Below are positions 17,803-26,659 of a stretch of 64,000 bases of DNA, in pieces. Source of the DNA: Acidovorax delafieldii (lineage in GTDB: Bacteria; Pseudomonadota; Gammaproteobacteria; Burkholderiales; Burkholderiaceae_C); the NCBI GenBank assembly GCA_002377855.1, contig DFQQ01000015.1, positions 24,045-88,044 on the forward strand, in the 5' to 3' direction. Under the pieces are notes generated by a model. That model had not been told where the DNA came from and searched no databases. It saw only the letters and a program-made list of their open reading frames with translations. A program made the position numbers and the translations under genes. The stretch's first letter is position 1; every line of letters starts with the position of its first letter.

Positions 17803-19683
17803 TCAGGAGTGGGCCGTCACCGGCTCCCCGTCGGTCAGCCACGCAGCAGGCTGTGGCTGTTGCAGCAACTGCGTGATGGCGTCGCGCAACTGTCCCGTGG
17901 AGACGGGTTTGTGCAGCAACAGTGCCGACGTGGACTGGGCATCGCGCAGGCGTTGGGGCGATGTGTCGCCCGTCATGATGATGGCTGGCACCATGAAGCC
18001 GAGCTCGGACCGCAATGACTGCAGCACCTGCTTGCCTGTCTCCTCGTGCCGCAGGCGGAAATCGGTGATGATGAACTCGGGCCTCATGCGCTGCAAGCTC
18101 TGCATGGCGTCGGCGCCCGATTCGGCGGTCAGGCATTCGCAGCCCCAGCTTTGCAGCAGCGACTGCATGCCCATGCGCACGGCTTCATCGTCGTCAATGG
18201 CCAGCACTTTCAGGCCCGCCAGGCTGTGCGCGTCCAGCACGGGCTGGGCTTCGTCCTCCAGCGCGCCCTGCCAGCTATCGAGCCAGATCCTGAATACCGA
18301 GCCTTTGCCCGGCCGCGATCGCACCTCCACATCGGTGCACATCTCGCGTGCCAGGCGCTGCACGATGGCCAAGCCCAGGCCCAGGCCCTTGCGCCGATCG
18401 CGCTCGGGATTACCCAGCTGGTGAAACTCTTTGAAGATTTCTTCCCACTGGTCCTTGGGAATGCCGGGCCCCGTGTCCCACACTTCCAAGGCCAGACGGC
18501 TGCCTCGCTGGCGGCAGGCAATTAGCACCCCGCCACGGCTGGTGTAGCGCAAAGCATTTGAGATGAAGTTGTGCATGACCAGATCGACCAGCGATCGGTC
18601 TGCAAACGCGGCGGCGGATGTCTCGCGCGTGCGGTAGATGAGACCCGACGCGTCGGCCTGGACGCCAAACTCCTGCTCCAGCGAGGTGAGCAGCGACTGC
18701 ACTGAGAACGCGGCAGGGCGCACCTTCACCACGCCCGCTTCCAGGCGTGAATAGTCGAGCAGTGTGGTGAGCATTTCAGCAGCCGCGCCCGAGGCTGCGT
18801 GCGCGTGCCCCAGCACCGTCTGCTGGTGTGCATTGAGCGGACTGCGCTGCAGTGTCTCCAGAAACAAGCCCATGGCGTGCAGCGGCTGACGCAGGTCGTG
18901 GCTTGCGGCCGCCAGAAAGCGGGACTTGTCGCGGTCAGCCTGCTCGGCGGCTTCTTGCGCTGCCAGTGCGCGGCGAGATTCGGCACGCAACTCGGTCACC
19001 AGCCGCTCGTTCTCCAGCTTGAGCACGATGGAGCGCAGCGTGGCTTGCTCGCCGGTGCGCGCATGCATCGAGGTCAGGGCGTAGTAAACGCACACCATCA
19101 GCAGCGCAGGCCACATCACGATGCCCCCCGCCATGGCCAGCGCGAGCAACACCCCACCAATGGCAAATGTCAGATAGATGATGTAGCCCCACAGCAGCGG
19201 CGCACCCAGCCCCAGCGCGCCCGAGGACACGGTGCTGATGATGCCGATGGCATAAATGACGCTTTCGCCGCTGCCCCAGTACAGAACCACGTGGGCCAGG
19301 CTGCCCCAGCTGATGCCCATCGCGCTCATGCATACCATCAGGCGCCACACGGCTCGCTTGGGGTGGGCGTTGCCCTGCCGGTCAATGCCCAGCAACACCG
19401 CGTACACACAGCTCACCACCAGAATGTGAGAGATCAGCCAAGCCAGCATGGCCTGGGCATCCGCCACGGGCCGCATCACCCACAGCGTGCCAAAGGCAGT
19501 GGCCAGCGAAGCCAGCAGCGTCATGGGGAAGTTGTGCCTCAGCAGCGAAACCTGCTCGCGCAGGATTTCGTCGCGTTCCCAGCGTGGCCAAGCCCAGCCA
19601 CGCTTGGGAGGGGCTGCCCCCAAAGCCGTTGCTGGCCCTGGCGCAGCCGCCTCCACGGTTGCTTCCGGATCAGGCAATGTCAT
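17803..19683 (-). CDS. Hybrid sensor histidine kinase with receiver domain
   Basis: A 626-aa membrane kinase. An N-terminal cytoplasmic segment is followed by about six membrane helices (residues about 50-205), a short coiled coil, a HisKA domain with SHDLRQPLHAMG, an HATPase domain (DTGPGIPKD, KGLGLGLAIVQRLA), and a receiver domain with VLAIDDDEAV, acceptor D in ITDFRL and K in LLHKPVS. It fits the PAS-less hybrid kinases paired with LuxR regulators in Burkholderiales. Its ATG at 19683 overlaps the end of the upstream response-regulator gene by 14 nt. The signal is unknown. Confidence 0.9.
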   Translation of the reverse strand: MTLPDPEATVEAAAPGPATALGAAPPKRGWAWPRWERDEILREQVSLLRHNFPMTLLASLATAFGTLWVMRPVADAQAMLAWLISHILVVSCVYAVLLGIDRQGNAHPKRAVWRLMVCMSAMGISWGSLAHVVLYWGSGESVIYAIGIISTVSSGALGLGAPLLWGYIIYLTFAIGGVLLALAMAGGIVMWPALLMVCVYYALTSMHARTGEQATLRSIVLKLENERLVTELRAESRRALAAQEAAEQADRDKSRFLAAASHDLRQPLHAMGLFLETLQRSPLNAHQQTVLGHAHAASGAAAEMLTTLLDYSRLEAGVVKVRPAAFSVQSLLTSLEQEFGVQADASGLIYRTRETSAAAFADRSLVDLVMHNFISNALRYTSRGGVLIACRQRGSRLALEVWDTGPGIPKDQWEEIFKEFHQLGNPERDRRKGLGLGLAIVQRLAREMCTDVEVRSRPGKGSVFRIWLDSWQGALEDEAQPVLDAHSLAGLKVLAIDDDEAVRMGMQSLLQSWGCECLTAESGADAMQSLQRMRPEFIITDFRLRHEETGKQVLQSLRSELGFMVPAIIMTGDTSPQRLRDAQSTSALLLHKPVSTGQLRDAITQLLQQPQPAAWLTDGEPVTAHS

Positions 19684-20308
19684 GGCTGGGTGCAGAGACC
19701 AGACCCAGGCGCTGGGCGGCCAGCAGGGCGGCGCTGCGGCTGTTGACACCCAGTTGCGCGAAGATGGCCGCCACATGCACCCGCACGGTGTTTTCGCTCA
19801 GGCCCAGGTCCCGCGCAATCACCTTGTTCGGTTTGCCGGTGCAGAGCAGGTGAAGCACGTCCAGTTGCCGGGCCGTGAGGGCGGATGCGCCGGCCCCTCG
19901 GGTCTGGGCCTGGGTTGCACCGCTTCCTGAAGGAAAGTATGGCAGCCCGGCCAGTGCACAGGTGATGGCCTCCAGAATGTCTTCCCCGCTGGCGGACTTC
20001 GGCAAAAAGCCGTCGGCGCCGCGAGCGCGCGCTTCGTTCACGGCGTCGGGCGCCACGCTGGCCGACACGAGCACGATGCGGGCCTTGGGGCAGGCCTGGC
20101 GAATGAGCCGCAGCCCATCCAGCCCGCTCATACCGGGCAACTGAATGTCCAGCAGCACCAAGTCCGCATCGCCCATCTGCAGTGCGCACGCCTCGGCCAC
20201 CGAACCAGCTTCTGCAATCGAGCCTACCGCAGGATGGTCCTGCACGATCAGGCGCAGGCCCGTGCGAAACAGGTTGTGGTCATCGACGAGCAAAAGGCGG
20301 GCAGACAT
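19670..20308 (-). CDS. LuxR/NarL-type response regulator
   Basis: A 212-aa transcription factor: receiver domain (VDDHNLF acidic pocket, acceptor Asp in LLDIQLPGMSGL, Lys in FLPKSAS) and a C-terminal LuxR helix-turn-helix (LTARQLDVLHLLCTGKPNKVIARDLG...). It is the first gene of a leftward pair with the hybrid kinase, overlapping it by 14 nt. ATG at 20308 gives the normal N-terminus MSARLLLVDDH; a start 18 nt upstream is possible. The divergent gene across the 178-nt spacer is a likely target. Confidence 0.92.
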   Translation of the reverse strand: MSARLLLVDDHNLFRTGLRLIVQDHPAVGSIAEAGSVAEACALQMGDADLVLLDIQLPGMSGLDGLRLIRQACPKARIVLVSASVAPDAVNEARARGADGFLPKSASGEDILEAITCALAGLPYFPSGSGATQAQTRGAGASALTARQLDVLHLLCTGKPNKVIARDLGLSENTVRVHVAAIFAQLGVNSRSAALLAAQRLGLVSAPSHDIA

Positions 20309-20344
20309 ACACCAAGTATTGCGCACAAACCACCGCGTCGAACT

Positions 20345-20378
20345 AGTCCATTCTTGTTAGTCCATTTGTGCGATGGAC
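20345..20378. promoter_or_regulatory. Repeat cluster in divergent spacer, possible operator
   Basis: AGTCCATT occurs twice (20345-20352 and 20359-20366), 14 bp apart, and the second copy forms an inverted pair GTCCAT/ATGGAC with 20373-20378. The site lies 37 bp upstream of the response-regulator ATG. It could bind the LuxR-type regulator; that is a guess from position. Confidence 0.35.
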
Positions 20379-20486
20379 GCAGCCAGGGGCTGTTTCTAGA
20401 CTTTCCTCCATGCATTGAATGGCGCCTTGAACGCCCCTGCAATGCGCTTGGATTTGATCGTTTGAACAGCACAGAGGGAGTTTCAC

Positions 20487-21074
20487 ATGACCGCATATGC
20501 CAGCCCAGCCTCCGCCCATTCCGCTGCCGCGCCCCATGGCTCAGCAGACCGCCGAGCGTCCAGCGCCTCTTGCGCGTCGGGCGGCGTGGGTGGCAACAGC
20601 GTCGTTCAGATATTGCAGGACAACTGCCCCGATCTGGCGTTGCATGCGGGCTTGGTGATCGAGCACCTGGACGCCCAGGTGGGCACATGGCAGTTTTCTA
20701 CCGATGGCGGGCAGACATGGCGCACGGTGCGCACCGATCTGATCAACCGCGCGGGCAGCCTGGGCCTTGCGCTGGACCGTGACGCCCGTTTGCGGGTGCT
20801 GCCTTTCGGCGGCAGCCGCGTGACGAGCGCGCGGCTGGCGTTCCACGCGGTGAGCCGCAGCCATGGGTCAGGCAACGGCAGCTACCGGGCCTATGCCACC
20901 GACGACCGCGAAGACGACTCGCCCACCGTCACCCTCGTCCTCAGCCTGGGGGCCATCAATGGCCTGCCGCCAGCCGTGCACGTGCCCCGGCCGCGCAACA
21001 AGCGGGCGCTGGTGCAGCGTGCTGCACAGGCCATGAACGCCAGCGCTATGGGCAACGCGATGGCGATGGCCTGA
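20487..21074 (+). CDS. Orphan protein with one adhesin-type repeat domain
   Basis: A 195-aa protein with a good ribosome site (AGAGGGAG). Residues 1-35 are Ala/Ser-rich and show no convincing signal peptide. The centre (about 55-130) reads GTWQFSTDGGQTWRTV ... LALDRDARLRVLPF ... RLAFHAVSRSHGSGNG. That is the pattern of the cadherin-like repeat of giant adhesins (G-x-W-x-Y/F-S-T-D-G-G-x-T-W ... R-F-x-P ... L-x-F-x-A-W), here present once in a stand-alone gene. The C-terminus is basic then Ala/Met-rich. Function is unknown. The gene diverges from a two-component system, its possible regulator. Confidence 0.6.
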   Translation: MTAYASPASAHSAAAPHGSADRRASSASCASGGVGGNSVVQILQDNCPDLALHAGLVIEHLDAQVGTWQFSTDGGQTWRTVRTDLINRAGSLGLALDRDARLRVLPFGGSRVTSARLAFHAVSRSHGSGNGSYRAYATDDREDDSPTVTLVLSLGAINGLPPAVHVPRPRNKRALVQRAAQAMNASAMGNAMAMA

Positions 21075-21238
21075 GCGCGTCGGCGCACCGAATCTGGGGG
21101 CGGCAAGACAGAGAAATCACCACAAAAAACCATGCTTTGACATCACGGTGTAACCGAGCGCTAAAGGGTGAAAAACCGTTTGCGGCGACAATGCCGGTCC
21201 TTTCGTTTTTTTACACCCTGTTTTCGTTCGGTTTTTCC

Positions 21239-21760
21239 ATGTCTAGTATCCAGGTTCGTCCCGCCACGCTTCGCGATGCAAAAGCCATTGCCCAGATCCA
21301 CACCGTCTCTGCACAAGAGGCATACAAGGGACTGGTGCCAGACGAGCAATTGAAATCCATGTCGGTCGAAAAGCGTCAGGCGTACTGGCGCGAGGCCATT
21401 GAATATTGCGAGCCACAGGTGCAAGTGGCCGTTGACGGCGAGAAGATCGTCGGCTTCGTCGGCTACGACCGTTCACGCGATGAAAAGTCCCGCCCCACCA
21501 CCGGTGAAATCTGGGCCATCTACGCCGCCCCCACGCATTGGAACCAGGGCGTTGGCCTGGCCCTGTGGGATGCCGCCCGTGATGGCCTGCAGGAAGAGGG
21601 CTGTACCAACGTCACGGCCTGGGTGCCTCTGCGCAACGAGCGCGCACTGCGCTTTCATGAACTGGCGGGCTTCAAGCGCGAACTGTCCACGGCCAAGACC
21701 GCAGTCATCGGTGGCGTCAAGATCGAAGAAGTGCGCCTGAAGCGCCCTATCAACGGCTGA
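21239..21760 (+). CDS. GNAT-family N-acetyltransferase
   Basis: A 173-aa acetyl-CoA-dependent acetyltransferase. The GNAT core is visible: IRPATLRDAKAIAQIH-like strand (VRPATLRDAKAIAQIH), the acceptor-side strands VQVAVDGEKIVGFVGY, the acetyl-CoA loop GEIWAIYAAPTHWNQGVGLALW (the R/Q-x-x-G-x-G/A pattern as NQGVGLALW) and the C-terminal RALRFHELAGFK. The substrate is unknown. ATG at 21239 gives the usual short N-terminus. It ends 7 nt before the methyltransferase start, suggesting one transcript. Confidence 0.85.
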   Translation: MSSIQVRPATLRDAKAIAQIHTVSAQEAYKGLVPDEQLKSMSVEKRQAYWREAIEYCEPQVQVAVDGEKIVGFVGYDRSRDEKSRPTTGEIWAIYAAPTHWNQGVGLALWDAARDGLQEEGCTNVTAWVPLRNERALRFHELAGFKRELSTAKTAVIGGVKIEEVRLKRPING

Positions 21761-21767
21761 CAGACCC

Positions 21768-22916
21768 ATGATTGAATGGAGCAGCCAGGGCCAGGCCCAC
21801 ACAGCCCACTGGCGCTCCGAGAGCGGCGCCCCGGCTCCTCGCCGCGTGGTCACCGCTGATGACACCCTGCCCGCCGATACGGCATACCGCCTGGCCTGCG
21901 AAGGCACGGGGTTGCTGTGGACGGGCGATTTTCAGAATGCGCGCATGCTGCTGCAGGCGCTGATGCGCCGGGCAGACCGCAAGCCCCGCAAGGCGGCCGC
22001 CAAAGCCGCACAGAAAGCGGCCGCCGCCACTGCGTCTGAAGCCTTTCATCTGCACCGCCAGGCGCAAGCGCAGCGCGCGCGGGTGCTCTCTTCGGTGCTG
22101 ATCGTGCTAGAAGGCGACTACGCGATTGCGTTGCGCCGCGCGCCTGATCTGCGCCAGGCCTGCACCGAAGCGTGGGGCCCTGCCAGCGGCGAGCGCACGG
22201 TGGCTTCGCTGCGCGAACTGCTTGGCCTGGTGGGTGCCCATGAATGGCGCAAGAAGGGCGTGGAGATACCCGCGCTGGGCGCGCCGCCGGGCAACCGCAT
22301 CCACCCCTACTACGGCGTGTTTTCGCCCGTGCGCGGCGAGTATGTGGACTTGGTGGCACAGACACCGTTGCCCAGCAAGGCGCTCGCCTTCGACGTAGGG
22401 GTAGGCACCGGGGTGCTGTCTGCAGTGCTTGCCCGCCGCGGTGTGCAACGGGTGGTTGCCACCGACCAAGACCCACGTGCGTTGGCATGTGCGCGCGACA
22501 ACCTGCAACGCCTGGGGCTGGCAGGCCGCGTGGACGTGCAGCAGCAGGACCTTTTTCCGGCGGGCAAGGCGCCGCTCGTCGTGTGCAATCCGCCCTGGCT
22601 ACCGGCTCGGGCAAGCTCGCCCATCGAGCGTGCGGTATACGACGAGGGCAGCGGCATGCTGCGCGGATTCTTGGCGGGCTTAGCGGCCCATCTAGAGCCT
22701 GGCGGCGAAGGCTGGCTGATTTTGTCGGACCTGGCCGAGCACCTGCAGTTGCGCACGCGTGAGCAGCTGCTCGACTGGATTGCGCAGGGTGGGCTCAAAG
22801 TGCTGGGCCGCCAGGACGTCAAGCCAAGCCACGCCAAGGTGGCCGACGCCACTGATGCCTTGCATGCGGCACGGGCGGCCGAGGTGACGTCCTTGTGGCG
22901 CCTGGGTTTGGCGTGA
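21768..22916 (+). CDS. Class I SAM-dependent methyltransferase
   Basis: A 382-aa protein. Residues 1-195 form an N-terminal region with a Lys/Ala-rich linker. The C-terminal half has motif I FDVGVGTGVLSAVLA, motif II VVATDQDPRA and motif IV VVCNPPWLPA. The NPPW motif is that of N-directed or ribosomal-RNA/protein methyltransferases (RsmC/RlmG/PrmC type), so the target is probably an amino group of RNA or protein, though which one cannot be told. It follows the GNAT gene by 7 nt. Length is greater than most RsmC relatives. Confidence 0.82.
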   Translation: MIEWSSQGQAHTAHWRSESGAPAPRRVVTADDTLPADTAYRLACEGTGLLWTGDFQNARMLLQALMRRADRKPRKAAAKAAQKAAAATASEAFHLHRQAQAQRARVLSSVLIVLEGDYAIALRRAPDLRQACTEAWGPASGERTVASLRELLGLVGAHEWRKKGVEIPALGAPPGNRIHPYYGVFSPVRGEYVDLVAQTPLPSKALAFDVGVGTGVLSAVLARRGVQRVVATDQDPRALACARDNLQRLGLAGRVDVQQQDLFPAGKAPLVVCNPPWLPARASSPIERAVYDEGSGMLRGFLAGLAAHLEPGGEGWLILSDLAEHLQLRTREQLLDWIAQGGLKVLGRQDVKPSHAKVADATDALHAARAAEVTSLWRLGLA

Positions 22917-22966
22917 GGCGTTGACCGGTTTTTGGCGCGGCCCTGGTGCCGCGCGTTGTGTCTTGT

Positions 22967-23506
22967 TCAGGCGGCCAAGGCGCGGGGCTCTCGAGGCAGC
23001 AGTTGCGCCATGCGTTCGCGGATGGTGTCGGCACGCTCGGCCCCGGCAAGCTGCGTGACTTCTTCCAACAGCGACTCGCCCACTTCCAGCATGCTGTCCC
23101 GGTCTCGGGCCGAACGCAGTGCGCTGTGAAAGTGCTGTGCCCGGGCTGGGTCGCGCCGGGCAAAGAGCCGCTCGCAGATGTCAAAGAGGTACATCCGTGC
23201 GCCCGCCAGCGAGCGCAGATGGTCGCTGGGTTCGGGCGTAGCGGCGGCCTCTGGCGTGTGGGCTGCTGGCTTGGCACGGGCCGTGCGTGGCGCTGGTGTA
23301 TCTTGCGGGGCCTGGCTGGAGGGCGCCAGGTAACCGTGGAGCAGAAGGTGCTCGACGATTTCGGCGCCACCGCCGTTGTACATGGCCTGCAGTTCAGCAA
23401 GGTTCTTGCCTTCCACCAGCAGCAGCAGCGAGCGCTCGCGCAGGCTCAGCGTGCGCATGCCGGGAGCGAGTTCCTGTCGGGCTTTGTCGGTTTTGAGAAG
23501 CAGCAT
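22967..23506 (-). CDS. Hypothetical protein, 179 aa
   Basis: Not recognised. The N-terminus (MLLLKTDKARQEL ... LSLRERSLLLLVEGKNLAELQAMYNGGGAEIVEHLLLHGYL) looks like a winged-helix-like small domain seen in several Comamonadaceae proteins. A Pro/Ala/Thr-rich linker (about 70-95) leads to a helical C-terminal half (HLRSLAGARMYLFDICERLF ... MLEVGESLLEEVTQLAG ... ERMAQLLP). It is cytoplasmic, with no catalytic motif. It converges with the methyltransferase gene, 50 nt apart. Function unknown. Confidence 0.65.
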   Translation of the reverse strand: MLLLKTDKARQELAPGMRTLSLRERSLLLLVEGKNLAELQAMYNGGGAEIVEHLLLHGYLAPSSQAPQDTPAPRTARAKPAAHTPEAAATPEPSDHLRSLAGARMYLFDICERLFARRDPARAQHFHSALRSARDRDSMLEVGESLLEEVTQLAGAERADTIRERMAQLLPREPRALAA

Positions 23507-23627
23507 GGCGGGCTATCGCAAAGGCGGTGGCCGGTATTGCAGCAGTGCGGCGTGACATGGCGATGACGGTCAGCAAGCTTGGTTGAAGCGGGCGAGTGCC
23601 AGAAATCGCGTTTCGCAGCAGCCAGCA

Positions 23628-23680
23628 AAATGCTATGGTATTTGTAGCTGGTGGCGCTTTATTGATGGGCGCTAGAGCAG
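23628..23680 (+). repeat. Tandem-hairpin repeat, copy C
   Basis: GCTATGGTATTTGTAGCTGG followed by GGCGCTTTATTGATGGGCGCTAGAGC, the same two-part pattern as copy A. It lies 57 nt upstream of the dusC start, inside its leader or promoter region. Confidence 0.65.
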
Positions 23681-23736
23681 TTTTTTATCTTGAGGCGGCT
23701 TTTGCGCGTCGGTGCGCCGCTGCCGGGTGCGTGTGT

Positions 23737-24702
23737 ATGACCTTGTTGTTGGCCCCGATGGAGGGGCTTCTCGATTTTGTGTTGCGTGATGTGCTTACCC
23801 GTGTGGGTGGCGTGGACCGGTGCGTTTCGGAGTTCATTCGCATCACTGGCACCTTGCTGCCCGACAAGGTGTTTTTGCGCTATGTGCCTGAACTGCACAA
23901 TGGCAGCCGCACCCTGGCCGGGGTGCCGGTGCGCGCCCAGTTGCTGGGGTCTGATCCGGTCTGCATGGCCGAAAACGCGGCGCGGCTCGCAGCCTTGCAG
24001 CCGGAAGGCATCGACCTGAACTTTGGCTGCCCCGCCAAAGTGGTCAACCGCCACGGCGGCGGCGCCGCCTTGCTGCAAGAGCCCGAGCGCATTGCCGCGG
24101 TGGTAGCCGCTGTGCGCCGCGCGGTGCCTGCCCACATGCCGGTATCGGCCAAGATGCGGCTGGGCTTCAATGACACCGCCCTCATGCGGGAGTGCGCGCA
24201 GGCCATGGAAGACGGTGGGGCGGTAGAGCTGGTGGTGCATGCCCGTACCAAGTCCGATGGCTATCGGCCGCCTGCGTATTGGGAGTTGATTCCGCAAGTA
24301 CGCGCTGCAGTGCGTATACCGGTGGTGGCCAATGGTGAGATATGGACCGTGGAAGACGCACGGCGGTGCCGTGCGGTGTCGGGCTGCGACGCACTGATGC
24401 TGGGGCGCGGCGCCGTGGCTGACCCGGGGCTGGCCCGTGCCATTCGCGCTGCTGACAGGGGCCATGCAGGCGCCGATACCGTGCAGTGGAGCGAGCTGCT
24501 CCCGCACCTGGCGACATTTTGGCAATTGGTGTGTGATGGCCTGGAGCCACGCCAGAGGGCAGGGCGGCTCAAGCAATGGCTCAATCTGCTGCGCCGGCGC
24601 TACCCCGAGGCCGAACTGGCTTTTGAACATGTGCGCACGCTGACGGATCAACGCGAGATCACCCGCTGGATAGCGGCTCTCCAAGAAAGGGGCGGGGGCT
24701 GA
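23737..24702 (+). CDS. dusC: tRNA-dihydrouridine(16) synthase
   Basis: DusC is an FMN enzyme that reduces a uridine in tRNA to dihydrouridine, at position 16 for this subfamily. The 321-aa protein has the N-terminal strand LLLAPMEGLLD, catalytic C98 in LNFGCPAKVVNRHGGG, the phosphate-binding VSAKMRLGF, H in ELVVHARTK and FMN-binding VVANGEIW and DALMLGRGAV. C98 is at the position known in E. coli DusC. ATG at 23737 gives the normal N-terminus; the longer frame includes repeat copy C and was rejected. It converges with the phospholipase-D-like gene. Confidence 0.92.
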   Translation: MTLLLAPMEGLLDFVLRDVLTRVGGVDRCVSEFIRITGTLLPDKVFLRYVPELHNGSRTLAGVPVRAQLLGSDPVCMAENAARLAALQPEGIDLNFGCPAKVVNRHGGGAALLQEPERIAAVVAAVRRAVPAHMPVSAKMRLGFNDTALMRECAQAMEDGGAVELVVHARTKSDGYRPPAYWELIPQVRAAVRIPVVANGEIWTVEDARRCRAVSGCDALMLGRGAVADPGLARAIRAADRGHAGADTVQWSELLPHLATFWQLVCDGLEPRQRAGRLKQWLNLLRRRYPEAELAFEHVRTLTDQREITRWIAALQERGGG

Positions 24703-24775
24703 GGCGGGCTGCTGCCGGGCCGCGCTTGCGTACCGCCGCAGCCTTTGCGCCCATGGCCTGATCGGCCTGCGGCGA

Positions 24776-26527
24776 TCACAACAGGTGATCGGGCGCGAAC
24801 CAGCCCAGGATGCGGACCAGCCAGCGCAAAGGGGCGCTGGTGTCGGGTTCGGCAGTGGCGTCCTGCAGGTCGCTGTTTTTGGGAGCCCGCCAGACCAGGC
24901 CGCCCTGGGCGTCTTGTTCCACATGCCAGGCGGCCTCGTCCAAGGCCGTCTCTATTTGCTCGGTCGCCTGCTCCGAGAGCCTGCGGCTGCGGATGAGCAG
25001 GGCGATTTCGGTGTTCTGCAGCTGCGATCGCAAGTCCAGGTTCATGGAGCCTATGGCCAGCAGACGCCCGTCCAGGATAAGCAGCTTGGAATGCAGCATG
25101 GCTTTTGAATCACCGGTGGAGCCGACGGCCCCGCTGCTGCCGGTGCCCTGAAAAACGCTGCGCAGGCCTGAGAGTTCACTGCGCATTTCATACAGCTGCA
25201 GTCCGCTGGCGAGCAGTTCAGGTCGGTGGCGCGCATAACCCGCATGCGCAATGGGTGCGTCGTTGGAAGCCAGTGAATTCGTCAGCACCCGCACGCGGAC
25301 ACCACGCGCCTTTGCGGCGGCAAACGCCTGCTTCATGTCAGGGCCCGGCACGAAGTAGGGTGAAACGATGAGCAGATCCTTCTTGGCCTGCCCCATGAGC
25401 TGCAGCAGGCCATCCACCACGGTCTCCTGCTGGGCCTCGGTGGGGGTGGGCTCCGCAGGGTTTTTGGGCGACGGGCGGGCAGACCGAGGCCCCGGGGCGG
25501 GCGCGGGTTCAGCACCTTCGGCGGGGATCTTGGCGGGGTGGTCTACCAGCACGGCGGCGGGGGCCCAGATCCATGGTGCCTTTTTCAAGTCCATGGGTTC
25601 CTGGTTCCAGATGCGTTGCTGCTGTTCAGCAGTGGTTTTCCGTTCGGCGTCCGTCGGGGCCGCGGGCTCAGAGGCCCTGGGAGCAGGGCCGCTGTCGCCT
25701 TCTCCCTCCAGCGACTTTTGCGCGCGTGTTCGCATTTCCAGCAACTGGTCACGCGAGATGAGCGACTGCACGGGATACGCCCGTGGGTTGTTCCAGTACG
25801 CGTCGAACGTCTGGGACAGTTCATGAACAACCGGCCCAGCCGCGAGCACGTCCAGGTCCACGAAGTTGCCGGCGTCGTCGTTGCCGAAATAGGCGTTGCC
25901 CAGGTTGCGGCCCCCGGCAATACCCAGCGTGTTGTCGGCAATGAACAGCTTGTTGTGCATGCGCTGCTGCACGCGCGAAAAGTCTCCCAGCAGGCTGAAC
26001 ATGCGCCCCAGTTGGGAGTTGCGCGCTCCGGTCAGGGGGTTGAACATGCGCATTTCCACATTGGGAACGAAGGCCAGCCGCATGACTTGCGCATCACGCC
26101 CGGTGCTGTGCAGATCGTCCAGCAGCACGCGCACGCGCACGCCCCGCTTCGCCGCAGCCACCACGCCTTGCAGCAGGCGCTGCGTGCTCACGTCCGCATG
26201 GATGGCGTAGTACTGCAGATCGAGGGTTTTTTCGGCCGACTCCACCAGTGCAAGGCGGCTGCTGTACGCCGCCTGAGCGCCGCTCAGCAGTACAAACCCC
26301 GACGGGTGGCGCGCGCCGGCTGCTGCACGCTGCTCCTGCACCATACCGGCAAGTGCCGTACCCGAAGGGTCAGCCAACGCCTTGCTGACGGGGCGGTCTA
26401 CGTTTTCCGGCAGGCCCGCGCACCCTGAAAGGGCGGCACCCAAGCCCAGTGCGGCAGCAATCGAGAACACGGCAAAAAACCGCACGCTCGCGGTGTAAAA
26501 CGGAAAGAGACGAGGGGCAGGGGGCAT
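24776..26527 (-). CDS. Phospholipase D-family lipoprotein, ClsC-like
   Basis: A 583-aa protein with two HKD motifs (H191/K193/D198 and H478/K480/D485), the two halves of the PLD active site. It resembles cardiolipin synthase C (YmdC), which transfers a phosphatidyl group between phospholipids. The N-terminus is a lipoprotein signal ending L33-S-G-C36, so it is probably anchored in an envelope membrane facing the periplasm, unlike membrane-spanning ClsA. Residues about 275-360 are an extra Pro/Ala/Glu-rich insert between the halves. ATG at 26527. Monocistronic, with a 21-bp palindrome 57 bp upstream. A nuclease-like or toxin role cannot be excluded, but ClsC is the best fit. Confidence 0.85.
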   Translation of the reverse strand: MPPAPRLFPFYTASVRFFAVFSIAAALGLGAALSGCAGLPENVDRPVSKALADPSGTALAGMVQEQRAAAGARHPSGFVLLSGAQAAYSSRLALVESAEKTLDLQYYAIHADVSTQRLLQGVVAAAKRGVRVRVLLDDLHSTGRDAQVMRLAFVPNVEMRMFNPLTGARNSQLGRMFSLLGDFSRVQQRMHNKLFIADNTLGIAGGRNLGNAYFGNDDAGNFVDLDVLAAGPVVHELSQTFDAYWNNPRAYPVQSLISRDQLLEMRTRAQKSLEGEGDSGPAPRASEPAAPTDAERKTTAEQQQRIWNQEPMDLKKAPWIWAPAAVLVDHPAKIPAEGAEPAPAPGPRSARPSPKNPAEPTPTEAQQETVVDGLLQLMGQAKKDLLIVSPYFVPGPDMKQAFAAAKARGVRVRVLTNSLASNDAPIAHAGYARHRPELLASGLQLYEMRSELSGLRSVFQGTGSSGAVGSTGDSKAMLHSKLLILDGRLLAIGSMNLDLRSQLQNTEIALLIRSRRLSEQATEQIETALDEAAWHVEQDAQGGLVWRAPKNSDLQDATAEPDTSAPLRWLVRILGWFAPDHLL

Positions 26528-26583
26528 GGCGCAGTGTGATGACGCGGGAAAGCCGCAACTTACTGTATCTTGCCAATTGGCCT

Positions 26584-26604
26584 GCGCCTTGTCGGACAAG
26601 GCGC
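26584..26604. promoter_or_regulatory. Perfect 21-bp palindrome upstream of the PLD gene
   Basis: Ten-base arms GCGCCTTGTC and GACAAGGCGC flank a single G. It lies 57 bp upstream of the PLD-lipoprotein ATG (26527). An odd-centred perfect palindrome in a promoter region is typical of a dimeric repressor site, but the factor is unknown. Confidence 0.45.
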
Positions 26605-26659
26605 CAGCCCAGCGGCGGCACTTTGCCACGGCAGCTTTCACGCAGCCAGCCTGAGCAAT

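Noticed and set aside
23659..24924. Minus-strand frame (421 codons) opposite dusC
   Set aside because: It runs across two real genes and repeat copy C and shows no domain.
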